Of a stretch of DNA of 64,000 bases, positions 58,634-64,000 are shown in pieces. The notes below the pieces were generated by a model. The model was not told the origin of the DNA. It made no database searches and saw only the letters and a list, made by a program, of their open reading frames with translations. Within the stretch, counting starts at the first letter, position 1. Each line of letters starts with the position of its first letter. The translations under genes and the position numbers were made by a program. This DNA is from Sulfitobacter sp. DSM 110093 (GTDB taxonomy: Bacteria > Pseudomonadota > Alphaproteobacteria > Rhodobacterales > Rhodobacteraceae), in assembly GCF_022788715.1 (NCBI RefSeq), contig NZ_CP085167.1:1423001-1487000 (forward strand), written 5' to 3'.

Positions 58634-59638
58634 TCACGCGCTTTTGGCCAATAGCCGGGCAACATCGGGGGCAAAGTAGGTCAGCACCCCATCACAACCT
58701 GCGCGCTTAAAGGCCAAAAGGCTCTCCATCATTGCGCGTTCGCCGTCGATCCACCCTTGGTCAGCCGCGCCCCGGATCATGCTGTATTCGCCGGATACCT
58801 GATAGGCGAAGGTCGGCGCGCCAAAGGTGTCTTTCACACGGCGGCATATGTCCAGATAAGGCATGCCGGGTTTGACCATGACCATATCCGCGCCTTCCGA
58901 CAGGTCGCGCGCCACCAGCCGCAGCGCTTCATCGCTGTTGGCGGGATCCATCTGATAGGTCTTCTTATCGCCGGTCAGGGCCGAAGAGGCACCCACCGCA
59001 TCGCGGAACGGGCCGTAAAAGGCGCTGGCGTATTTGGCGGCATAGCTCAGGATCATCACGTCATGGTGCCCTGCGGCCTCAAGGGCGTCGCGGATCGCGC
59101 CGATGCGACCATCCATCATATCTGACGGTCCGATGATATCGGCCCCCGCTTCGGCTTGGGCCAGCGCCATCTTGACCAGCGCCTCAACCGTGCGGTCATT
59201 CACGATGATGCCGTTTTCGACAAAACCGTCGTGGCCGTTAATGTTATAGGTGTCCAGCGCCACATCGGTCATCACCACCATCTGCGGCATGGCTTCTTTG
59301 ATCGCCGCGATGGCGCGGTTGGTGGCGTTTTGCGGATCCCATGCGCGGGCGCAATCCTCGGTCCGGTCCTCGGGGCCGGTATAGGGAAAGACGCAGATCG
59401 TGCCGATGCCCAGTTCCGCCGCCTCGCGCACCGCCGCGACCAGCTTGTCAACCGAGCGGCGCATGACACCGGGCATGGAGGGGATCGGCTCTTCGACGCC
59501 ATCGCCTTCGCGCACGAACACCGGCCAGATCAGATCGCCCAATTGTAGGTCATTCTCGCGCACCAGCGCGCGGATACCGGCGTTGGCACGGGTGCGGCGC
59601 AGGCGTGTGGCGGGGAAGGGGGCGTAGACGGGTTGCAT
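58634..59638 (-). CDS. hemB: Delta-aminolevulinic acid dehydratase (porphobilinogen synthase)
   Basis: Enzyme of 334 residues that joins two aminolevulinate molecules in tetrapyrrole synthesis. Both active-site lysines are present, Lys202 in SYAAKYAS and Lys256 in MVMVKPGMPY. The zinc-cysteine cluster of E. coli HemB is absent: the equivalent reads DVALDTYNINGHDG, the aspartate-rich form usually linked to magnesium or metal-independent enzymes. ATG 59636-59638 gives the family length. Confidence 0.97.
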   Translation of the reverse strand: MQPVYAPFPATRLRRTRANAGIRALVRENDLQLGDLIWPVFVREGDGVEEPIPSMPGVMRRSVDKLVAAVREAAELGIGTICVFPYTGPEDRTEDCARAWDPQNATNRAIAAIKEAMPQMVVMTDVALDTYNINGHDGFVENGIIVNDRTVEALVKMALAQAEAGADIIGPSDMMDGRIGAIRDALEAAGHHDVMILSYAAKYASAFYGPFRDAVGASSALTGDKKTYQMDPANSDEALRLVARDLSEGADMVMVKPGMPYLDICRRVKDTFGAPTFAYQVSGEYSMIRGAADQGWIDGERAMMESLLAFKRAGCDGVLTYFAPDVARLLAKSA

Positions 59639-59727
59639 CAAAATTACCTCAGAATGGCTCGGCACGGGCTTGCCATGTATTTTTGAACGCCTCAACCCTA
59701 TGAATCGCCGCGCCGGACAGCTAAGAG

Positions 59728-60285
59728 ATGCGAACTTTAATTTCGGACGAGCACGCCTTGGACTGGTATCAGACCCTTTTCGAAATGATCGACATGCGCT
59801 CTTTCTCGAACCTATGGTTCTGGATCGCGCTGGCGGTGATGTGGTCGACCGCAAGCCATTGGGTGCTGGGCGTGCCCTTTGACATGGTGCTGCGCGCCCG
59901 CCGTCACGGGGGTGAGGCGCAGACCGATCTTGAAGACATTGTTCGGATCAACGTGAACCGGATGCTCTATATCTCTCAAGTTTCAGGGCTTTGGCTATTG
60001 GGTCTGGGTTTCTTCGCGCTGAGCACTTTGGTGCTTTTGGGCTTTGCCTATGACATCGAATTTGCCCAAGCTCTGCTTCTGCTCGGCTTTCCCATGTCGT
60101 TGGTTGGGCTGCTGAGCCTGTCGACCGCGCGGCTGATCCGCATGGAAGGGTCCAGCGGCGACGTGTTGCAGCGACGTCTGATGCGTCACCGCCTCTATAC
60201 CCAGATCATCGGCATGGTCGCGATCTTTGTGACGGCACTCTGGGGAATGTATCAAAATCTAAACCTTGGCCCGCTCGCGGGTTGA
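59728..60285 (+). CDS. Membrane protein annotated as component of SufBCD complex
   Basis: Inner-membrane protein of 185 residues with about four spans (for example [19 protein letters not shown] and LLGLGFFALSTLVLLGFAY). It resembles a Rhodobacterales family labelled component of SufBCD complex. I see no Suf gene nearby and no iron-sulfur motif, so that label is not supported by context. It lies 31 bases before mfd on the same strand and diverges from hemB. Function unknown. Confidence 0.7.
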   Translation: MRTLISDEHALDWYQTLFEMIDMRSFSNLWFWIALAVMWSTASHWVLGVPFDMVLRARRHGGEAQTDLEDIVRINVNRMLYISQVSGLWLLGLGFFALSTLVLLGFAYDIEFAQALLLLGFPMSLVGLLSLSTARLIRMEGSSGDVLQRRLMRHRLYTQIIGMVAIFVTALWGMYQNLNLGPLAG

Positions 60286-60316
60286 CAGGCCACGCCGCAG
60301 GCCCAATTGAGACCCG

Positions 60317-63300
60317 ATGAACGATCCGCGCAATATCACCCTCTCCGGCGTTCCCGAAGGCTTTGATGCCCGCGCCATCCTTGATGAAATCGCCAAGGGC
60401 GGCCAGCCGGTGACCCATGTGGCGCGCGATGACAAGCGCATGGCCGCGATGCAGGCCGCACTGCGCTTTCATGCGCCTGATATGCCGGTGTTCACCTTCC
60501 CAAGCTGGGATTGCCTGCCCTATGACCGTGTGTCGCCCAATGCGGATATCTCCGCGCAGCGCATGGCGACCTTGGCGGCGCTGGTGCATGGGATGCCGGA
60601 TCAGTTTGTTCTACTGACCACGCTGAACGCAGCCAGCCAACGCATCCCCGCGCGGGACACCCTGCGCGATGCCGCCTTTGCCGCGCGTGTCGGTAGCCGG
60701 ATTGACGAAAAAGCACTGCGCGAATTTTTGGTGCGCATGGGCTTTGTGCAAAGCCCCACGGTGATGGAGCCGGGTGACTACGCCGTGCGGGGCGGGATCA
60801 TCGACATCTACCCGCCGGGCGACCTTGGCCCGGTGCGGCTTGATCTTTTCGGGGATGTGCTGGACGGCGCGCGGCGGTTTGACCCGGCGACGCAGCGCAC
60901 CACGGAAAAGCTTGATCTGGTGGAGCTGGCGCCGGTCAGTGAGGTAATCCTCGACGAGGCGGCGATCACTCGTTTCCGACAGAACTACCGCATTGAGTTC
61001 GGCGCAGCGGGCACCGATGATCCACTTTATGAGGCGATCAGCGCGGGCCGCAAACATCAAGGCGCGGAACATTGGTTGTCGTTTTTCCACGACAATCTCG
61101 AAACGCTCTTTGACTATCTGCCGAAGGCCACGATCACGCTGGACGATCAACTGACGCCCATGCGCCTCGCGCGGTGGGACACGATTGCCGACCAATATGA
61201 GACGCGACAACTGGCGATGAAGACGCGCTCTAAAATGGACAGCGTCTATAAACCCGCGCCGCCCGAAGGGCTATATCTGACCGACGACGCTTGGAACGAG
61301 GCGTTGATTGGAAAACGGGTAATCCAGTTCAACCCATTGCCGCAGCCCACTGGGCCGGGCGTGTTGGACGCAGGTGCGCGGATCGGACGCAACTTTTCGC
61401 CCGAACGCCAGCAAGAATCTGTCAGCCTTTTTGGTGCTTTGGCTGCGCATATTAAGGCAAAGCTTGAAGTGGGGCCGGTGCTGATCGCCAGCTATTCCGA
61501 AGGCGCACGCGAACGCCTGACGGGGCTGATAGAAGACGAAGGGTTGGCCGAAGCGATCCCGGTTACTGATGCCACGCGGATCGGTAAACGCGGGCTGCAT
61601 CTGGCCGTTTGGGCGCTGGAGCATGGCTTTGAAGCGCCGGGGATGACGGTGATTTCCGAGCAGGACGTGCTGGGCGACCGCCTCATCCGTGCGCCGAAAC
61701 GCAAACGCCGGGCCGAGAATTTCCTGACCGAGGCGCAAAGCCTCAGCCCCGGCGATCTGGTGGTTCATGTGGACCACGGCATCGGGCGCTATCACGGCAT
61801 GGAGGTGGTGACCGCCGCCGGTGCTGCGCATGAATGTCTCGTGCTGGAATATGCCGAGCAATCTAAGCTTTATCTGCCAGTTGAAAATATTGAACTGCTG
61901 TCGCGTTATGGCCACGATGAAGGTCTGCTGGACAAGCTCGGCGGTGGCGCGTGGCAGTCCAAGAAAGCCAAGCTCAAAGAGCGCATCCGCGAGATGGCGG
62001 ATAAGCTGATCCGTATCGCCGCCGAACGCGCGCTGCGCAAAGCGCCAGTGCTCGATCCGCCGCCCGGCATGTGGGACGCATTCTCGGCCCGGTTCCCTTA
62101 TACAGAGACCGACGATCAGCTGCGCGCCATTGGTGATGTGGTGGATGACCTGACCTCTGGAAATCCAATGGACCGTCTGGTTTGCGGCGATGTCGGCTTT
62201 GGTAAGACCGAAGTCGCCATGCGGGCGGCTTTTGTTGCGGCGATGTCGGGTGTTCAGGTCGCGGTGATCGCGCCGACAACGCTGTTGGCGCGGCAGCACT
62301 ACAAAAGCTTTGCAGAACGTTTTCGCGGTTTCCCGATAGAAGTGCGCCAACTCAGCCGCTTCGTCTCGGCCAAAGAGGCCGCGACGACGCGCGACGGGAT
62401 GGCTAAGGGCACGGTCGATATTGTCATCGGTACGCATGCTCTGCTGGCTAAAGGCATTCGGTTCAAAGACCTCGGCCTGCTGGTGATCGACGAAGAGCAG
62501 CATTTCGGTGTGACCCACAAGGAACGGCTGAAATCACTGCGGACCGATATCCATGTGCTGACACTGACGGCCACGCCCATCCCGCGCACTCTGCAATTGT
62601 CGCTGACCGGGGTGCGCGATCTGTCGGTAATCGGCACACCGCCCGTCGACCGCCTTTCGATCCGCACCTACGTCAGCGAGTTTGACGCGGTGACGATCCG
62701 CGAGGCGTTGCTGCGTGAGCATTACCGGGGCGGGCAGAGTTTCTATGTGGTACCCCGCCTGAGCGATCTGCGCGAGATCGAGGATTTCCTTCAGGCGCAG
62801 CTACCGGAACTCTCCTACGTCGTCGCCCATGGGCAGATGGCACCGGGGGAGTTGGATGACCGGATGAACGCTTTTTATGATGGGAAATTCGACATTCTGT
62901 TGGCGACGACAATTGTTGAATCCGGGCTCGACATTCCGACCGCCAACACCATGGTCGTGCACCGCGCCGATATGTTCGGCCTTGCGCAGCTCTATCAAAT
63001 TCGGGGCCGCGTGGGCCGCTCCAAAACACGCGCCTATGCGTACCTCACGACCAAGCCACGTGCCAAACTGACCGATACCGCGCAGAAACGTCTGCGGGTG
63101 TTGGGCAGCCTCGACACGCTCGGCGCGGGCTTTACGCTCGCATCCCAAGACCTTGATATTCGCGGGGCGGGCAACCTGCTGGGCGAAGAGCAATCCGGCC
63201 AGATGCGCGATGTGGGCTTTGAACTGTATCAGTCGATGCTGGAAGAGGCGATTGCCAAGATCAGAGCTGGCGAGATGGAAGGCCTGAGCGAAGCCGACGA

Positions 63301-63787
63301 GCAATGGGCGCCGCAAATCAACCTCGGCGTGCCCGTGCTGATCCCCGAAGATTACGTGCCTGATCTCGACGTGCGTTTGGGCCTCTATCGACGCCTGAGT
63401 GAGCTATCGACCAAGGTGGAACTCGAAGGTTTTGCCGCAGAGTTGATCGACCGTTTCGGCAAGTTGCCGAAGGAAGTTAACACGCTCATGCTGGTGGTGC
63501 GGATCAAGGCGATGTGCAAACGCGCCGGGATTGCCAAGCTTGACGGCGGGCCTAAAGGGGCGACGATCCAGTTCCACAATGATAAATTCGCTTCACCCGA
63601 AGGGCTGGTGCAATTTATTCAGGATCAGCGCGGGCTTGCAAAGGTTAAGGACAACAAGATCGTCGTGCGCCGCGATTGGAAATCGGATGCCGATAAGATC
63701 AAAGGTGCCTTTGCCATCGCGCGTGACCTTGCCGAACATGTGATCGCCAAGGAAAAGCTTGCGAAGAAGGCAAAAGCCAAGGGCTAA
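60317..63787 (+). CDS. mfd: Transcription-repair coupling factor Mfd
   Basis: DNA translocase of 1156 residues that removes stalled RNA polymerase and recruits UvrA. It shows the UvrB-homology module (FPSWDCLPYDRVSPN), the RNA-polymerase interaction domain (GDLVVHVDHGIGRYHGMEV), Walker A GDVGFGKT (near 623-630), the DEEQH box (near 725-729), the translocation motif and the C-terminal D7 domain (PEDYVPDLDVRLGLYRRLSE). ATG 60317 gives the family length. Confidence 0.98.
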   Translation: MNDPRNITLSGVPEGFDARAILDEIAKGGQPVTHVARDDKRMAAMQAALRFHAPDMPVFTFPSWDCLPYDRVSPNADISAQRMATLAALVHGMPDQFVLLTTLNAASQRIPARDTLRDAAFAARVGSRIDEKALREFLVRMGFVQSPTVMEPGDYAVRGGIIDIYPPGDLGPVRLDLFGDVLDGARRFDPATQRTTEKLDLVELAPVSEVILDEAAITRFRQNYRIEFGAAGTDDPLYEAISAGRKHQGAEHWLSFFHDNLETLFDYLPKATITLDDQLTPMRLARWDTIADQYETRQLAMKTRSKMDSVYKPAPPEGLYLTDDAWNEALIGKRVIQFNPLPQPTGPGVLDAGARIGRNFSPERQQESVSLFGALAAHIKAKLEVGPVLIASYSEGARERLTGLIEDEGLAEAIPVTDATRIGKRGLHLAVWALEHGFEAPGMTVISEQDVLGDRLIRAPKRKRRAENFLTEAQSLSPGDLVVHVDHGIGRYHGMEVVTAAGAAHECLVLEYAEQSKLYLPVENIELLSRYGHDEGLLDKLGGGAWQSKKAKLKERIREMADKLIRIAAERALRKAPVLDPPPGMWDAFSARFPYTETDDQLRAIGDVVDDLTSGNPMDRLVCGDVGFGKTEVAMRAAFVAAMSGVQVAVIAPTTLLARQHYKSFAERFRGFPIEVRQLSRFVSAKEAATTRDGMAKGTVDIVIGTHALLAKGIRFKDLGLLVIDEEQHFGVTHKERLKSLRTDIHVLTLTATPIPRTLQLSLTGVRDLSVIGTPPVDRLSIRTYVSEFDAVTIREALLREHYRGGQSFYVVPRLSDLREIEDFLQAQLPELSYVVAHGQMAPGELDDRMNAFYDGKFDILLATTIVESGLDIPTANTMVVHRADMFGLAQLYQIRGRVGRSKTRAYAYLTTKPRAKLTDTAQKRLRVLGSLDTLGAGFTLASQDLDIRGAGNLLGEEQSGQMRDVGFELYQSMLEEAIAKIRAGEMEGLSEADEQWAPQINLGVPVLIPEDYVPDLDVRLGLYRRLSELSTKVELEGFAAELIDRFGKLPKEVNTLMLVVRIKAMCKRAGIAKLDGGPKGATIQFHNDKFASPEGLVQFIQDQRGLAKVKDNKIVVRRDWKSDADKIKGAFAIARDLAEHVIAKEKLAKKAKAKG

Positions 63788-63796
63788 ACCCGATGG

Positions 63797-63817
63797 GGCG
63801 GCGGTTATTCCGCCGCC
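63797..63817. terminator. Hairpin between mfd and the exporter gene
   Basis: GGCGGCGG-TTATT-CCGCCGCC is a perfect 8-base stem with the exporter's stop codon (TTA on the plus strand) in its loop. No T-run follows on either strand. Confidence 0.4.
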
Positions 63818-64000
63818 GCCGGCTGCCGATTTTCCACCCGCCCCATGTAGAGCATCAGCGCATAAGCGACGATTGCCATAAAGAGCATCGCCAACGCCAG
63901 CGGCTTTGTCGTGCCGTCAAACATGAGGCCCACCGGGGAGGCAATGAGGGCGGCCAACACCGTGGAGATCGCCCCCACGATGGATGCCGCCATGCCCGCA
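63805..64000 (-). CDS. Bcr/CflA-type MFS multidrug exporter, C-terminal end (partial)
   Basis: The gene continues beyond base 64000; only about 65 C-terminal codons are seen. They show two hydrophobic spans, AASIVGAISTVLAALIASPVG and LALAMLFMAIVAYALMLYMG, and a short polar tail. The pattern AGMAASIVGAISTVLAALI is close to the end of Bcr/CflA-family drug exporters. The call rests on this tail alone. Confidence 0.55.
   Translation of the reverse strand, partial: AGMAASIVGAISTVLAALIASPVGLMFDGTTKPLALAMLFMAIVAYALMLYMGRVENRQPAAAE

Overview
The window looks like ordinary chromosome from a marine alphaproteobacterium of the order Rhodobacterales (Roseobacter group). Grounds: uniformly GC-rich coding sequence; a sciP-ctrA pair; lpxI-lpxB lipid A genes; a fused ispDF; a dusB-ntrB-ntrC / ntrY-ntrX / trkA-trkH / hfq / hflX block; GAFTGA-less NtrC; and several small families I know mainly from this order (DUF6477, DUF6456, the membrane protein annotated as component of SufBCD complex). 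The genus cannot be fixed from sequence reading alone. I saw no rRNA, tRNA, CRISPR array, insertion sequence, prophage or integration site, and no intergenic stretch longer than about 300 bases.

Layout. 1-7.9 kb: end of lpxI, lpxB, mnmA (opposite strand), sciP and ctrA (cell-cycle and motility control), ligA and recG (DNA ligation and branch migration). 7.9-8.3 kb: a 42-residue membrane peptide gene behind a GTTC-N7-GTTC LexA box, followed by a structured 3' region and a strong terminator. 8.3-13.7 kb: a NifU-like protein, hisI, gluQ, a methyltransferase, trmFO, a crotonase-fold protein and a hotdog thioesterase. 13.8-17.5 kb: a DUF1127 / MocR divergent pair, rplM-rpsI and an outer-membrane barrel. 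17.7-25.3 kb: an LLM flavin oxidoreductase, then a six-gene minus-strand run (EamA exporter, P-loop ATPase, metA, alpha/beta hydrolase, ppk2, tetR) and a FadL-type barrel. 25.3-30 kb: guaA with a monooxygenase-fold gene and an EamA exporter, then an MttB-family methyltransferase. 30-35 kb: DUF6477/DUF6456 pair, katA/oxyR divergon and a peroxiredoxin. 35-40.7 kb: lipA, two c-type cytochromes, hpt with a small coupled membrane protein, a Coq10/RatA-like START protein, cinA, pgpA and ispDF. 40.9-53.4 kb: nitrogen regulation (dusB-ntrBC, ntrYX), potassium uptake (trkAH), hfq and hflX. 53.5-64 kb: DUF2177, an RluE-type pseudouridine synthase, a penicillin acylase homologue, a beta-hydroxyacid dehydrogenase, a SYLF lipoprotein, hemB, the SufBCD-associated membrane protein, mfd and the end of a Bcr/CflA-type exporter.

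How the parts work together. DNA maintenance is concentrated at both ends (ligA, recG, SOS peptide; mfd). Oxidative-stress genes sit together (katA, oxyR, peroxiredoxin) and share an upstream CAATTGGAAA element. Several tRNA or rRNA modification enzymes are scattered through the window (mnmA, gluQ, trmFO, dusB, RluE). Nitrogen two-component systems sit beside potassium transport and Hfq, an arrangement conserved in Rhodobacterales.

The most promising little-known item is the LexA-box-controlled 42-residue membrane peptide after recG, which resembles in design, not in sequence, the SOS-induced division inhibitors of Caulobacter. Next are the RBS-sequestering hairpin on the methyltransferase, the CtrA-type site between two genes of unknown function at 30.2 kb, a NifU-like protein lacking one scaffold cysteine, and several perfect operator-like palindromes.
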